A stretch of DNA of 35,590 bases from an uncultured Roseburia sp. (GTDB lineage Bacteria > Bacillota > Clostridia > Lachnospirales > Lachnospiraceae): NCBI GenBank assembly GCA_947564465.1, contig CANOCV010000029.1, positions 1 through 35,590 on the forward strand, given 5' to 3'. This document shows positions 6,850 to 18,400 of the stretch, one piece after another. How positions within the stretch are numbered: the stretch's first letter is position 1; each line of letters starts with the position of its first letter. Made by a program: the position numbers and the translations under genes. Below the pieces are notes generated by a model that did not search any database, was not told the DNA's origin, and saw only the letters and a program-made list of their open reading frames with translations.

Positions 6850-9360
6850 CTATTCCTTTGAATCTTCCGGCTCACTCTTTTGCTGATCCGGTTCTGAAAT
6901 ATTGCCCTCCATGATTGTTTTATCCTCACGTACCTTTGCAATTCTTGCTACTTTTACACCCTCATCCAGATTAATTAGCTTCACGCCTGAAGTTACTCTT
7001 CCAAGCAGGGCCGTTCCGTTTACCGGCATTCTTATTATAATTCCTTCCGTAGTAATCAGCATAATCTCATTTTCCTGATTTACTGCTTTAATGCCTACGA
7101 TATTTCCCGTTTTTTCGGTAATCTTATAACATTTTACACCTTTTCCGCCTCGATTCTGAGGTGAAAATTCTGACATTAACGTACACTTTCCAAGACCCTT
7201 CTCGGACACAATCATAAGCGCATCACCCTGGCTGTTCAACTGCATACCGACTACTTCATCGCCATGAGCAAGGCTCATGCCGATTACACCCATAGATACA
7301 CGTCCTGTACTTCTGACGTCTGTCTCGTGGAAACGGATACATTGACCGTATTTCGTAACAATGACGATATCCTTCTTACTGTTTGTCCTCTTAACCTCTA
7401 TCAATTCATCATCTTCCCGAAGATTGATAGCGGCAAGTCCTGTTTTACGGACATTCGAGTATTCTATAATCGGAGTCTTTTTCACAATTCCCCTTCTGGT
7501 TGCCATAAAAAGGTATTCGCCCTCTTTGTACCTCTTTATCGGAATTACGGCAGTTATTTTTTCGCCGGGCACAAGCTGTAACAGATTAATAATCGCCGTC
7601 CCCCTCGCGGTCCTTCCTGCCTCCGGAATCTCATAGCATTTCATCCGGTACACTTTTCCCATATTTGTAAAGAACATCAGAAAATGGTGGGAGGTTGTCA
7701 TAAAGAGATCTTCAATATAATCATCCTCTATGGTTTCCATTCCCTTTATTCCCTTGCCGCCTCTGTGCTGGCTTCTAAAATTATCAACACTCATGCGTTT
7801 GATATAACCAAGCCTTGTCATCGTCACAACCGTGTTTGTGACAGGAATCAGGTCCTCCATAGAAATATCAAATTCATCGAATCCAATAGAAGTTCTTCTG
7901 TCGTCTCCGTATTTTTCGGAAATAATTAAAATTTCTTCCCGAATCACTCCAAGAAGCTTTTTTTCATCTGCTAAAATCGCTTCCAATTCTGCAATTTTCT
8001 GCATCAATTCCTTATATTCAGCTTCGATTTTTTCTCTTTCCAGACCTGTTAACGCGCGAAGCCGCATATCAACGATCGCCTGCGCCTGTACATCACTCAG
8101 ACCAAAACGCTCAATTAAGCGTTCCTTTGCCTCCTGTGTTGTCCGGCTGCTTCTGATAATACTGATTACTTCATCAATATTATCCAATGCAATCAACAAG
8201 CCTTCCAAAATATGAGCGCGCTCTTTCGCCTTATTTAACTCATATTTGGTTCTTCTTGTGACGACATCCTTCTGGTGAAGCAGATAATAATTTAACATTT
8301 CACAGAGATTCAACACCTTCGGCTCGTTGTTCACAAGCGCGATCATAATCACACCGAACGTATCCTGAAGCTGAGTATGCTTATACAGTAAGTTCAATAC
8401 GACATTCGGGTTTACATCCCGGCGCAGTTCAATACACACGCGCATACCCTGGCGGTCAGATTCGTCACGCAGATCCGTAATTCCGTCAATCTTTTTATCA
8501 CGCACAAGCTCGGCAATTTTTTCAATCAGGCGCGCCTTATTTACCATATACGGAAGCTCGGTCACTACAATACGGTTTTTTCCGTTTTGCATCGGTTCAA
8601 TATCCGTAACAGCACGGACTCTGATCTTGCCGCGCCCCGTGCGATACGCCTCATTAATTCCTGCCGTACCAAGAATTGTTCCTCCTGTCGGGAAATCCGG
8701 TCCCTTCACAATCTCAAGCAATTCTTCAATATCGGTTCCCCGATCTTCCTCAATCTGATTATCAATAATTCTTACAACCGCGGCAATTACCTCCCGCAGA
8801 TTATGAGGCGGAATATTTGTCGCCATACCTACGGCGATACCTGTCGTACCGTTTACTAATAGATTTGGATATCTGGATGGAAGAACGACCGGTTCTTTCT
8901 CTGTCTCGTCAAAATTAGGTACAAAATCCACGGTATTTTTATTGATATCGGCAAGCATTTCCATTGATATTTTTGAAAGTCTCGCCTCTGTATATCGCAT
9001 GGCGGCTGCTCCGTCGCCGTCCACAGATCCGAAATTCCCATGCCCGTCCACAAGTGGATAACGGGTAGACCATTCCTGCGCCATGTTGACAAGCGCTCCG
9101 TAAATAGAGCTGTCTCCGTGAGGATGATATTTACCCATCGTATCACCGACGATACGCGCACATTTTCTGTGAGGCTTATCCGGTCCGTTATTCAGCTCTA
9201 TCATCGAAAACAGAACACGTCTTTGTACCGGTTTTAATCCGTCTCTTACATCCGGCAGAGCTCTTGATGCGATAACGCTCATCGCATAATCTATATAGGA
9301 GGTTTCCATTGTTTTTTTCAGGTCAACGTCGTGTATCTGGTCAAATATATTATCATCCAT
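6850..9360 (-). CDS. gyrA: DNA gyrase subunit A
   Basis: The 836-residue product is full length. It holds the breakage-reunion domain with the catalytic tyrosine in [11 protein letters not shown] (Tyr123), and a C-terminal DNA-wrapping domain with GyrA-box-like HRGGKGIKG and further pinwheel repeats. With GyrB it introduces negative supercoils using ATP. AGGAGGG precedes the ATG by about 8 bases, and the gene follows gyrB after a 13-base gap, so they are co-transcribed. The quinolone-determining segment reads GDSSIYG: the residue matching E. coli Asp87 is Gly88, where most bacteria have Asp or Glu. A perfect terminator follows the stop. Confidence 0.97.
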   Translation of the reverse strand: MDDNIFDQIHDVDLKKTMETSYIDYAMSVIASRALPDVRDGLKPVQRRVLFSMIELNNGPDKPHRKCARIVGDTMGKYHPHGDSSIYGALVNMAQEWSTRYPLVDGHGNFGSVDGDGAAAMRYTEARLSKISMEMLADINKNTVDFVPNFDETEKEPVVLPSRYPNLLVNGTTGIAVGMATNIPPHNLREVIAAVVRIIDNQIEEDRGTDIEELLEIVKGPDFPTGGTILGTAGINEAYRTGRGKIRVRAVTDIEPMQNGKNRIVVTELPYMVNKARLIEKIAELVRDKKIDGITDLRDESDRQGMRVCIELRRDVNPNVVLNLLYKHTQLQDTFGVIMIALVNNEPKVLNLCEMLNYYLLHQKDVVTRRTKYELNKAKERAHILEGLLIALDNIDEVISIIRSSRTTQEAKERLIERFGLSDVQAQAIVDMRLRALTGLEREKIEAEYKELMQKIAELEAILADEKKLLGVIREEILIISEKYGDDRRTSIGFDEFDISMEDLIPVTNTVVTMTRLGYIKRMSVDNFRSQHRGGKGIKGMETIEDDYIEDLFMTTSHHFLMFFTNMGKVYRMKCYEIPEAGRTARGTAIINLLQLVPGEKITAVIPIKRYKEGEYLFMATRRGIVKKTPIIEYSNVRKTGLAAINLREDDELIEVKRTNSKKDIVIVTKYGQCIRFHETDVRSTGRVSMGVIGMSLAHGDEVVGMQLNSQGDALMIVSEKGLGKCTLMSEFSPQNRGGKGVKCYKITEKTGNIVGIKAVNQENEIMLITTEGIIIRMPVNGTALLGRVTSGVKLINLDEGVKVARIAKVREDKTIMEGNISEPDQQKSEPEDSKE

Positions 9361-9373
9361 CTGTTAATCCCTC

Positions 9374-11290
<1,917 letters not shown>

Positions 11291-11335
11291 TCAAATTCCT
11301 CCTATTTTTGACATCGATAATTTTCATTCTGAATT

Positions 11336-12421
11336 TTATGTCTTTTCAAAAATCTCTCCGCCTCTTACTTCAAAAACCTTGTCAATCTGAAATCGATTCT
11401 TCACAAACTCATCCAATCCGGTACATGTAATCACAGTCTGGATGTCATGAATACTGTTTAATAAATAGTTTTGACGATTTGAATCAAGTTCAGACAAAAC
11501 ATCGTCCAATAACAGAACCGGCGTATCTCCAATAGACTTTTTTACCAACTCAATCTCAGATAATTTCAACGACAGCGCCGATGTCCTCTGCTGTCCCTGT
11601 GAACCGAACCGGCGTATGTCAATATCACCGATAAAAAAAGAAATATCATCCCGGTGGGGTCCAACCGAAGTCTGGCTGTATTTCAAATCCCTGGGTTTTA
11701 AACGTTTTAGCTCATCTTCAAAAAACGCTTCGTCAATATTCGGCTCATATTTTAAAACAAGCTCTTCTCTTCCGCCGGAAATATTCTTATGTATCCCATA
11801 AATAATCTCATTCAGCTCTTCTGTAAACTTTTTTCTTCGCTTAATAATGCGCCTTCCATAGGAAATAAGCTGCATATCCCATACAGGAAGCGTGTTTTCC
11901 AACTCAGGATGAAAATAAATATCTTTCAAAAGCTTATTTCTCTGATTTAGCGTTTTATTGTATTTTGTTAAATCAGACAAATAAATTTTATCCAGCTGAC
12001 AGATTTCCGAATCTAAAAAACGGCGGCGCTCCGCAGGCCCGTTTTTTATAATATTTAAATCCTCCGGTGAAAAAAATACAATATTTAAAATTCCGAACAG
12101 CTCACTTGCTTTTTTGATTGGAACGCGATTAATGGCAATCCCTTTTGAACGGTTCTTTTTTAAGTGCATATCAATCTGGTATACAGTACCGTTTTTTTCT
12201 ACGATGCTGCGTATATGCGACTCATTCTCGCCAAATCGAATCATTTCCTTATCGCGGCTTCCCTTATGTGATTTTGTCGTTCCGCTGACATACGCGGATT
12301 CCAAAATATTTGTCTTTCCCTGAGCATTATCTCCATACAGGATATTTGTCCCGTAATCGAAATCAATTTTTAGATTTTCATAATTACGAAAATTATTTAA
12401 TTCTATGGTCTTTATAATCAT
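11336..12421 (-). CDS. recF: DNA replication and repair protein RecF
   Basis: The 361-residue SMC-like ATPase has a Walker A motif at GDNAQGKTN (about residues 30-38), an ABC-type signature region around FGSQGQQRTSALSL, and Walker B at PVLLLDDVLSELD. RecF loads RecA at gapped DNA with RecO and RecR. Its ATG overlaps the stop of yaaA by four bases (12418-12421), indicating coupling. Length and position fit the family. Confidence 0.96.
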   Translation of the reverse strand: MIIKTIELNNFRNYENLKIDFDYGTNILYGDNAQGKTNILESAYVSGTTKSHKGSRDKEMIRFGENESHIRSIVEKNGTVYQIDMHLKKNRSKGIAINRVPIKKASELFGILNIVFFSPEDLNIIKNGPAERRRFLDSEICQLDKIYLSDLTKYNKTLNQRNKLLKDIYFHPELENTLPVWDMQLISYGRRIIKRRKKFTEELNEIIYGIHKNISGGREELVLKYEPNIDEAFFEDELKRLKPRDLKYSQTSVGPHRDDISFFIGDIDIRRFGSQGQQRTSALSLKLSEIELVKKSIGDTPVLLLDDVLSELDSNRQNYLLNSIHDIQTVITCTGLDEFVKNRFQIDKVFEVRGGEIFEKT

Positions 12422-12627
12422 TTTTCAATCTTAATTGTCTCACCGTTTATGGTAACAATATCTCCATCATGAAGTTTTTTCCCCCGCTGGTATTCTACCT
12501 CACCGTTAACCTCTACTGCTCCGTCCTGTATCACAAGCTTGGCGACTACACCGGAATCAACGATTCCGGCCGCCTTTAACGCCTGTCCTAATTTTATATA
12601 TTCTTCTCTCAATTTTATAACTTCCAT
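12418..12627 (-). CDS. yaaA: S4-domain RNA-binding protein YaaA
   Basis: This 69-residue protein is almost entirely one S4 domain, the RNA-binding fold also seen in RluB-type pseudouridine synthases. The pattern LGQALKAAGIVDSGVVAKLV followed by GEVEYQRGKKLHDGDIV is characteristic. It sits between dnaN and recF, as in Bacillus subtilis. A role in ribosome assembly has been proposed for the family; nothing in the sequence adds to that. Confidence 0.9.
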   Translation of the reverse strand: MEVIKLREEYIKLGQALKAAGIVDSGVVAKLVIQDGAVEVNGEVEYQRGKKLHDGDIVTINGETIKIEK

Positions 12628-12643
12628 AAAATTCCCTTCAAAA

Positions 12644-13756
12644 CTAATTTGTAGCCGAATTAAAGTTTACCGGTAAAATCAAATAAATAAATGTTTCATT
12701 TTCATCTTTTATAAAACAAGGGGCCTTTGGATTTACCATATAAAGCGTAACCGTTTCTTCATCAATGACACGAAGCGCATCAATAAAAAATTTCGGATTG
12801 AATCCAATTAAAATATCCTTTCCGTCTTTCGTAATATCAATCTCTTCATTCATAGAACCGATAAAGGAATTAATTTTTAATTCCATTCTCTCGTCCGTAA
12901 TATTCATAATAATCGGCTTCTTGTCGCCTTCCTTCACAAGAAGCGTGGCGCGGTCAATACAGCTTAACAGCTCTCTTTTATTGATCTCAACCTTTGTTTC
13001 ATAATCCGAGGAAAGCATCTGCTCAATCTTAAAGTATTCGCCTTCTATCAAACGCGATACCACAGTTGTATTTTCAAATTCGAACACAATATGCTTGCCT
13101 GTAATAAAAATATTAACGTCTTCTTCTGAAGAACCCGGCAGAATTTTGCTGACTTCCAACAAAGTCTTTCCCGGGACAATCACCTTTTTTGCTTTATAAT
13201 TATTCTTCAGTTCAATATTACGAATTGAAATGCGGTGTCCGTCTAAGGAGACAACTTTCAGACTATTTTCATCAATTTCAAATAATTCGCCTGTCATAAT
13301 CTTATTATTGTCATTGTCTGCAATTGAAAAGATTGTCTGACGAATTACTTCTTTCAATGTAAACTGCGACATGGTAATCATTTCATTTCTCTCAATATAC
13401 GGAATGTAAGAAAAATCATCCCCTGATTTTCCCACAATATTAAATTTTGCTTTTTCGCATGTGATGATTGTCTTGAAGCTGGAATCTGTCTCTATTACGA
13501 CGTCACTGTCAGGAAGCTTTCGGACTATTTCGGAAAAAATTTTAGCGTCCAATGCAATGATTCCTCTGTCTTCAATTTCACCTTCTATTTTTGTTTCAAT
13601 TCCAAGTTCCATATCGTTTGCCGTTAATTTAATCTCGTCGGAAGAGGCATCTATTAGAATACATTCTAAGATTGCCATAGTAGTTCTTGTAGGAACGGCT
13701 TTTGATACAATATTTACTCCATAGAGTAAACTTGATTTTGGACAAATAATTTTCAT
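12644..13756 (-). CDS. dnaN: DNA polymerase III beta subunit (sliding clamp)
   Basis: The 370-residue product has the three-domain clamp pattern and the C-terminal VNPKAPCFIKDENETFIYLILPV, which matches the clamp end (P-[ML]). The ring encircles DNA and tethers the polymerase and repair enzymes. The ATG at 13756 gives the canonical Met-Lys-Ile start; AAAGGAG lies 11 bases before it. Another in-frame ATG three codons upstream (13765) is only 2 bases from that site, too close for normal use. The gene follows dnaA after a 327-base spacer holding DnaA boxes. Confidence 0.95.
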   Translation of the reverse strand: MKIICPKSSLLYGVNIVSKAVPTRTTMAILECILIDASSDEIKLTANDMELGIETKIEGEIEDRGIIALDAKIFSEIVRKLPDSDVVIETDSSFKTIITCEKAKFNIVGKSGDDFSYIPYIERNEMITMSQFTLKEVIRQTIFSIADNDNNKIMTGELFEIDENSLKVVSLDGHRISIRNIELKNNYKAKKVIVPGKTLLEVSKILPGSSEEDVNIFITGKHIVFEFENTTVVSRLIEGEYFKIEQMLSSDYETKVEINKRELLSCIDRATLLVKEGDKKPIIMNITDERMELKINSFIGSMNEEIDITKDGKDILIGFNPKFFIDALRVIDEETVTLYMVNPKAPCFIKDENETFIYLILPVNFNSATN

Positions 13757-13836
13757 TGTGTGCATAACTCCTTTCGAGATAAAGAATAAATAATTAAAGA
13801 ATAAATTCAAAGTCTTAATCTTAGGGCATGTTTATA

Positions 13837-13845
13837 TGTGTATAA
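13837..13845 (-). promoter_or_regulatory. DnaA box (perfect consensus)
   Basis: TTATACACA on the minus strand matches TTATNCACA at every position. It lies about 80 bases upstream of the dnaN start, so it may also influence dnaN transcription. Confidence 0.7.
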
Positions 13846-14021
13846 CTCCCTAAAGTCTTAAATTCAGAGGATTGTCCGAATTTAAAATGAAGTATAAGCT
13901 GTGAAAATCAGAGAGGATTTTTTCTGGAAAAAGGTGAATAAATAATTATCCGGATAATCAAAAATAAATTGTCGAGCTATAAATGACTGTTTGTCCGGAG
14001 AAATTCACAGGCTTTCAAACT

Positions 14022-14030
14022 TTATTCACA
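14022..14030 (+). promoter_or_regulatory. DnaA box (perfect consensus)
   Basis: TTATTCACA on the plus strand matches TTATNCACA. A weaker AAATTCACA lies 21 bases to the left (14001), and a single-mismatch site on the other strand lies at 14057-14065. Confidence 0.7.
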
Positions 14031-14083
14031 AAAATATGTTTATAAGTACCTCAAAATGTGAATATGTCAGGCTTTAAAGTAAA

Positions 14084-15436
14084 TTAATTGGGGTTTATTT
14101 TCTTTTTTATGGTGTTGATAATGTTCTTTATATTTTCATCATTATTTTTATAGTCATCTTCTATTTTGCGGATTCCATGGATTACCGTGGAATGATCGCG
14201 TCCTCCGAGAAGAGAGCCGATATCTTCCAGGGAAGAATCCGTCATATTTTTGCATAGATACATAATAATATGGCGCGGTTTTATGAGTGATTTGCTCCGG
14301 CTTTTTGATATAATCTGGTCTGTGGTAATGTGAAAATGTTCCGATACCACTTCCAGGATAAGCTGGGAAGTAATCTCTCTTGGCTTGTCCGGCGCAATAA
14401 TATTTTGAAGCTCTTTTACTGCAACATCCATTGTTATATCCGTATTTTCCAGATTTGAATAGGCCAAAAGCTTATTTAACGCTCCCTCAAGTTCACGGAT
14501 ATTTGATTTGATGTTGGATGCAATGTAATTGAGGATATCATCATCCAGGTGAAAATTGTCGGTTTCTTCTTTTCTGCGCAAAATCGCCATTCTTGTTTCA
14601 TAGTCGGGCGAACCGATATCTGCAATAAGTCCGCATTCAAAACGGGAACGGATTCGCTCTTCTAATGTCTCCATATCCTTTGGTGGCTTATCAGAAGATA
14701 TGACGATTTGCTTTTTGGCCAGATAAAGTTCATTAAAGGTGTGGAAAAATTCTTCCTGGGTACTTTCCTTGCCAATGATGAATTGAATATCGTCAATTAA
14801 CAGTACGTCGATGTTTCTGTATTTTTCACGAAACTTTGTCATTGCCGTATTATTTCCGTTACGGATTGCTTCGATTAGTTCATTTGTAAACGTTTCCGAT
14901 GAAACGTAAAGGATTTTAAGCTCCTGTTCACCGGACTGAATGAAATGTGCAATGGAATGCATCAAGTGTGTCTTACCAAGTCCAACGCCTCCATATAAGA
15001 ATAGGGGATTATATACTTCACCGGGTGATTCCGCTACGGCGAGAGAGGCTGCATGGGCAAGCCGGTTGTTATTTCCGACGACGAAGGTGTCAAAGGTATA
15101 ATTAGGGTTTAGTCCTGATTTGTCAGAATTTTCTACAAAATTAAGGTTTTTTGGTTTTGGCGCTTTCATTGTCTTGGCCTGTTCCGGCATAACAAATTCA
15201 ATGTCAAGGTCCATTCCGGTTATTTCAGCGACAGCTACTTTAATAGGAAGTGTAAATTTCTTTTTTATGTAACTGAGCGCCATTTGCTCGTCAGGAACTA
15301 AGATATATAATGTATTTTCTTTTACGGCAAATACGTCTAATGGTTTTAACCATGTATTAAAGGAAATATCTGCCAATTCATGTTCATCCTTTACGGTTTG
15401 TAAAATCTGTTCCCATTTTGCTATGATTTCGTCCAT
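14084..15436 (-). CDS. dnaA: Chromosomal replication initiator DnaA
   Basis: This 450-residue AAA+ ATPase binds DnaA boxes and melts the origin. Domain I (about 1-75) begins MDEIIAKWEQILQ. Walker A is GGVGLGKTHLMH, Walker B is VLLIDDIQFI, and domain IV carries the DNA-binding signature GGRDHSTVIHGIRKIE. The start at 15436 is preferred because GGAG lies 7 bases before it and the protein start fits the family. An ATG eight codons upstream (15460) with AGGA is possible. Confidence 0.96.
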   Translation of the reverse strand: MDEIIAKWEQILQTVKDEHELADISFNTWLKPLDVFAVKENTLYILVPDEQMALSYIKKKFTLPIKVAVAEITGMDLDIEFVMPEQAKTMKAPKPKNLNFVENSDKSGLNPNYTFDTFVVGNNNRLAHAASLAVAESPGEVYNPLFLYGGVGLGKTHLMHSIAHFIQSGEQELKILYVSSETFTNELIEAIRNGNNTAMTKFREKYRNIDVLLIDDIQFIIGKESTQEEFFHTFNELYLAKKQIVISSDKPPKDMETLEERIRSRFECGLIADIGSPDYETRMAILRRKEETDNFHLDDDILNYIASNIKSNIRELEGALNKLLAYSNLENTDITMDVAVKELQNIIAPDKPREITSQLILEVVSEHFHITTDQIISKSRSKSLIKPRHIIMYLCKNMTDSSLEDIGSLLGGRDHSTVIHGIRKIEDDYKNNDENIKNIINTIKKKINPN

Positions 15437-15550
15437 CAAAAATCTCCAGTTTCTGTGCATACTATTCCTAAGATACTACTCTCTTTATAATAAACGAAAA
15501 ACGTCAATTTATCAATGTTTAATTTGTCAGCGAAAAAATACAGGATTTAC

Positions 15551-15578
15551 TTGACTTAGAGCTTTTTTTTGTTATAAT
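15551..15578 (+). promoter_or_regulatory. Promoter of rpmH
   Basis: TTGACT (15551-15556) and TATAAT (15573-15578) are separated by 16 bases, with the rpmH start about 40 bases downstream. This promoter probably drives the rightward rpmH-rnpA-yidD-yidC-jag genes. Confidence 0.8.
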
Positions 15579-15616
15579 TGAAATGATGTTTTTTAACATA
15601 GAGGAGGTGGATAAGA

Positions 15617-15751
15617 ATGAAGATGACGTTTCAGCCGAAAAACAGACAAAGAAAAAAAGTTCATGGTTTTCGTAAAAGAATGAGCACAGCAGGCGGAAGA
15701 AAAGTATTGGCTGCAAGAAGATTAAAAGGAAGAAAAAAATTATCAGCTTAG
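15617..15751 (+). CDS. rpmH: 50S ribosomal protein L34
   Basis: A 44-residue, very basic protein reading from [18 protein letters not shown] to KKLSA. It matches L34 over its whole length, including the signature block [29 protein letters not shown] lies just upstream of the ATG. It is the first gene of the rightward block and sits back-to-back with dnaA, as in nearly all Firmicutes. Confidence 0.97.
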   Translation: MKMTFQPKNRQRKKVHGFRKRMSTAGGRKVLAARRLKGRKKLSA

Positions 15752-15778
15752 GCCACATCATTTGTGGTCTTTCTTCTT
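15751..15778 (+). terminator. Weak terminator or attenuator after rpmH
   Basis: A 7-bp stem (15751-15757 with 15763-15769, one G-T pair) with a 5-base loop is followed by T-rich sequence. It begins on the last base of the rpmH stop. It may reduce read-through into rnpA so that more L34 than RNase P protein is made; that role is inference. Confidence 0.5.
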
Positions 15779-15813
15779 ATTTGTGCGGATTTTTGGAAGG
15801 ATTTTTTGATTAG

Positions 15814-16143
15814 ATGGAATCGTTAAAGAAGAATTATGATTTCCAAAACGTATATAAGTCTGGAAAATCTTTTGCAAACAGGTATCTGGTTATGTACGTT
15901 TTGGAAAATGAATCCGAGAAAAATCGAATAGGTATTTCAGTTAGCAAAAAAGTTGGAAATAGTGTTATAAGACATCGTATTACCCGTTTATTGAGGGAAA
16001 GTTACAGACTACATGAGGACATGTTTAATAATGGTTTGGACATTGTAGTCATCGCAAGGGCAGCGGCAAAATCTGCTTCTTACCATGAAATTGAGAGTGC
16101 GCTGCTGCATCTTGGAGGTCTTCACAGAATTTATAATGGATAG
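15814..16143 (+). CDS. rnpA: Ribonuclease P protein component
   Basis: The 109-residue basic protein assists the RNase P RNA in removing 5' leaders from tRNA precursors. The family motif lies at SVSKKVGNSVIRHRITRLLRE (about 47-67, cited in part). In most RnpA proteins the core reads RNRIKR, while here it is RHRITR, so the central Asn and Lys are changed. The ATG is directly preceded by an in-frame TAG, which fixes the start. The nearest ribosome-binding site, GGAAGGA, is weakly placed. It lies 62 bases after rpmH and 16 before yidD. Confidence 0.94.
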   Translation: MESLKKNYDFQNVYKSGKSFANRYLVMYVLENESEKNRIGISVSKKVGNSVIRHRITRLLRESYRLHEDMFNNGLDIVVIARAAAKSASYHEIESALLHLGGLHRIYNG

Positions 16144-16159
16144 AAGGTAAAAAATTATT

Positions 16160-16369
16160 TTGAAAAAAATTTTAATTGCATTGATTAAATTTTATAGAAA
16201 ATATATTTCACCGATGAAAACTACAAAATGCCCGTATTATCCAACCTGTTCTACTTATGGGTTGGAGGCTGTTGAAAAATATGGTGCTGTTAAGGGAGGA
16301 GCGCTTGCACTCTGGAGGATTTTGAGATGCAATCCTTTTTCGAAGGGTGGTTATGACCCTGTTCCTTAA
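16160..16369 (+). CDS. yidD: Membrane protein insertion efficiency factor YidD
   Basis: This 69-residue protein has the full YidD pattern: [13 protein letters not shown], the Cys-containing [19 protein letters not shown], and [17 protein letters not shown] at the C-terminus. It supports YidC-dependent membrane insertion. The start is TTG at 16160, since no ATG occurs before the conserved region; an AAGG lies about 12 bases upstream. It is located between rnpA and yidC as usual. Confidence 0.93.
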   Translation: MKKILIALIKFYRKYISPMKTTKCPYYPTCSTYGLEAVEKYGAVKGGALALWRILRCNPFSKGGYDPVP

Positions 16370-16423
16370 TTATTTAGGAAAATACCTGACTTATAGGGCA
16401 GGAAATTTAGGAGGTAAATTTGT

Positions 16424-17683
16424 GTGGCAGAAATTATTTTAACGCAATATGACGGCGCTATTTTGGGACCGATTGCAAAATTATTGGGATGGGTCATGAG
16501 TGGCATTTATTATGTGATGGATCATGTTTTTGGAATTCAAAACATTGGTCTCGCAATTATCATCTTAACGTTTGTAATTTATTTATGTATGTTTCCGGTG
16601 ACATATAAGCAGCAGAAATTTTCAAAATTATCTCAGAAAATGCAGCCGGAGCTTCAGGCGGTTCAAAAAAAGTATCAGGGAAAAAGAGATCAGGTGTCCG
16701 TGCAGAGAATGCAGGAGGAGACACAGAGTATCTATGAGAAATACGGAGTATCCCCGACAGGAAGCTGTCTGTATATGTTGATTTCTATGCCGATTTTATT
16801 TGCACTTTATCGTGTGATTTACAATGTTCCTGCATATATAGGAAGTGTTAAAGGAATTTTTGATAACGCTGTGACAGGTATTATGGGAATTTCCGGGTTT
16901 GGCGATAAAATGACGCAGTTTTTAGAGGATAATCGGATTATCTTGTCACAGTCTGTTGATTTTGCAGCAAAGGATGACAATGTTGTTTCTAATTTTATTG
17001 TCGACACTTTATATAAGATGGGAAATAACGGATGGACAGCGATTAAAGACGTATTTCCTTCCTTATCGGATGTATTTACTGCGACTCAGAGTGAGCTTGA
17101 TCATGTAAATAATTTTCTTGGATTGAATATCGGTGAGTCGCCGTGGCACATTATGACTTCTTCTTTTGAAGCAGGCGCATGGTTTTTGGTAATAGGTGCG
17201 ATTTTGATTCCGATTATTTCATGGCTTACCCAGGTTTTGAATATGAAGCTTATGCCTTCGGCGTCCGGCGGAAATGATCAGATGGCTCAATCGATGAAGA
17301 CTATGAATAAAGTAATGCCGCTTTTTTCTTTTGTAATGTGTTTTACGGTTCCTGTCGGACTTGGTCTTTACTGGATTGCCGGTGCATTATTTCGGAGTAT
17401 TCAGCAGTTTATGTTAAATAAGTATATGGAAAAAATCAGTCTTGACGATATTATTGCTGAAAATAAGGAAAAGAAAAAAAAGAAACGTGAAAAGATGGGC
17501 ATAACCGATAATCAGATTTCGAGCGCCGCCAAAATGAGCACGAAGATGAGTTCACATTCTTCCGATGCTTCAAATGAAGAAAAGATTTTGCAGGCTGAGT
17601 CTCACGCTAGAAAAGCGAAACCGGGAAGTATGACTGCAAAGGCAAATATGGTACGTGAGTTTAACGAACGAAATAATAAATAG
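16424..17683 (+). CDS. yidC: Membrane protein insertase YidC/SpoIIIJ
   Basis: The 419-residue insertase has multiple hydrophobic helices, two near the N-terminus (about 15-60) and three in the C-terminal half (about 240-345). The family core is FPVTYKQQKFSKLSQKMQPE. A highly basic tail (KEKKKKKREK) follows the last helix. YidC inserts membrane proteins alone or with SecYEG. It begins with GTG at 16424, with AGGAGG 9 bases upstream. No lipobox was seen, unlike many Bacillus homologues. jag follows 11 bases after the stop. Confidence 0.94.
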   Translation: MAEIILTQYDGAILGPIAKLLGWVMSGIYYVMDHVFGIQNIGLAIIILTFVIYLCMFPVTYKQQKFSKLSQKMQPELQAVQKKYQGKRDQVSVQRMQEETQSIYEKYGVSPTGSCLYMLISMPILFALYRVIYNVPAYIGSVKGIFDNAVTGIMGISGFGDKMTQFLEDNRIILSQSVDFAAKDDNVVSNFIVDTLYKMGNNGWTAIKDVFPSLSDVFTATQSELDHVNNFLGLNIGESPWHIMTSSFEAGAWFLVIGAILIPIISWLTQVLNMKLMPSASGGNDQMAQSMKTMNKVMPLFSFVMCFTVPVGLGLYWIAGALFRSIQQFMLNKYMEKISLDDIIAENKEKKKKKREKMGITDNQISSAAKMSTKMSSHSSDASNEEKILQAESHARKAKPGSMTAKANMVREFNERNNK

Positions 17684-17694
17684 GAGGTATTCTT

Positions 17695-18318
17695 ATGGAA
17701 ATTCTGGAATTTTCGGCAAAGACTGTGGATGATGCTGTTACAGAAGCTCTGATCAGGTTTGGAGTGACAAGTGATCAGATTGATTATGAAGTAATAGAAA
17801 AGGGTTCTTCCGGTTTTTTGGGATTTAATAGCAAGCCTGCCATTATCAAAGCATGGAAAAAGTTTACGGTTGAAGATTATGCAGTTGAATTTTTGAATAA
17901 GGTTTTTCATGCAATGGACATGCAGGTTGAAATTCTTGTAAATTATAATGAAGAAAGTCATGTTCTTGATGTAGAATTGAAGGGCGATGATATGGGAATA
18001 CTCATAGGAAAAAGAGGACAGACTCTTGATTCCCTTCAATATCTCGCGAACCTCGCAGTAAATAAGCAGTCCGATAATTATGTGAAGGTTAAGCTTGATA
18101 CGGAAGACTATCGAAAGAGAAGAAGAGATACTTTAGAGAATCTTGCAAAAAATATTGCCTATAAGGTGAAGAGGACAAAACGTCCTGTCTCTTTAGAGCC
18201 TATGAATCCGTTTGAGAGAAGAGTGATTCATTCTGCTTTGCAAAATGATAAGTATGTAGCAACTCACAGCGAAGGTGATGAACCGTACCGTCACGTAGTC
18301 GTTACTTTGAGAAAATAA
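17695..18318 (+). CDS. jag: Jag/KhpB RNA-binding protein (Jag_N, KH, R3H)
   Basis: This 207-residue protein has an N-terminal Jag_N domain (MEILEFSAKTVDDAVTEAL and the KGSSGFLGFNSKPA motif). A KH domain follows with the GKRG loop in GILIGKRGQTLDSLQYLAN (about 100-118), and then a C-terminal R3H domain (about 145-207, LEPMNPFERRVIHSAL). The family binds RNA and affects cell elongation and division. It lies directly after yidC with a strong AGGAGG, as in most Firmicutes. Confidence 0.93.
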   Translation: MEILEFSAKTVDDAVTEALIRFGVTSDQIDYEVIEKGSSGFLGFNSKPAIIKAWKKFTVEDYAVEFLNKVFHAMDMQVEILVNYNEESHVLDVELKGDDMGILIGKRGQTLDSLQYLANLAVNKQSDNYVKVKLDTEDYRKRRRDTLENLAKNIAYKVKRTKRPVSLEPMNPFERRVIHSALQNDKYVATHSEGDEPYRHVVVTLRK

Positions 18319-18343
18319 GATTGGCGAAATGCCGTTATAATTT

Positions 18344-18400
18344 ATGGGATTGGTAAAATAGTACATAATTATTATTTTGCCATTCCCATATTTGTTTTTG
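18344..18400 (+). terminator. Long hairpin between jag and mnmE, probable terminator
   Basis: A 17-position stem (18344-18360 with 18373-18389; 15 Watson-Crick pairs, one G-T, one mismatch) has a 12-base loop and is followed by a T-rich stretch (ATTTGTTTTTG). It ends about 10 bases before the GGAGG of mnmE, so it could terminate jag transcripts or limit access to the mnmE ribosome-binding site. Confidence 0.65.

Larger units (their letters stand above)
13811..14083. other. oriC: Probable chromosomal origin (oriC) in the dnaA-dnaN spacer
   Basis: The gap between dnaA and dnaN holds several DnaA-box-like nonamers. There are two perfect matches to TTATNCACA (13837-13845 minus, 14022-14030 plus). 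Single-mismatch sites are at 13933-13941 and 14057-14065, and a weaker site at 14001-14009. It also has an AT-rich stretch around 13935-13980 with a palindromic ATTATCCGGATAAT at its left end. Gene direction reverses at this locus: genes left of the dnaA/rpmH junction are mostly minus and those right of it mostly plus, fitting a bidirectional origin. A second DnaA-box cluster, as in Bacillus, was not found upstream of dnaA. Confidence 0.7.

Noticed and set aside
15461..15616. A second DnaA-box cluster in the rpmH-dnaA spacer
   Set aside because: No nonamer within one mismatch of TTATNCACA was found by eye.
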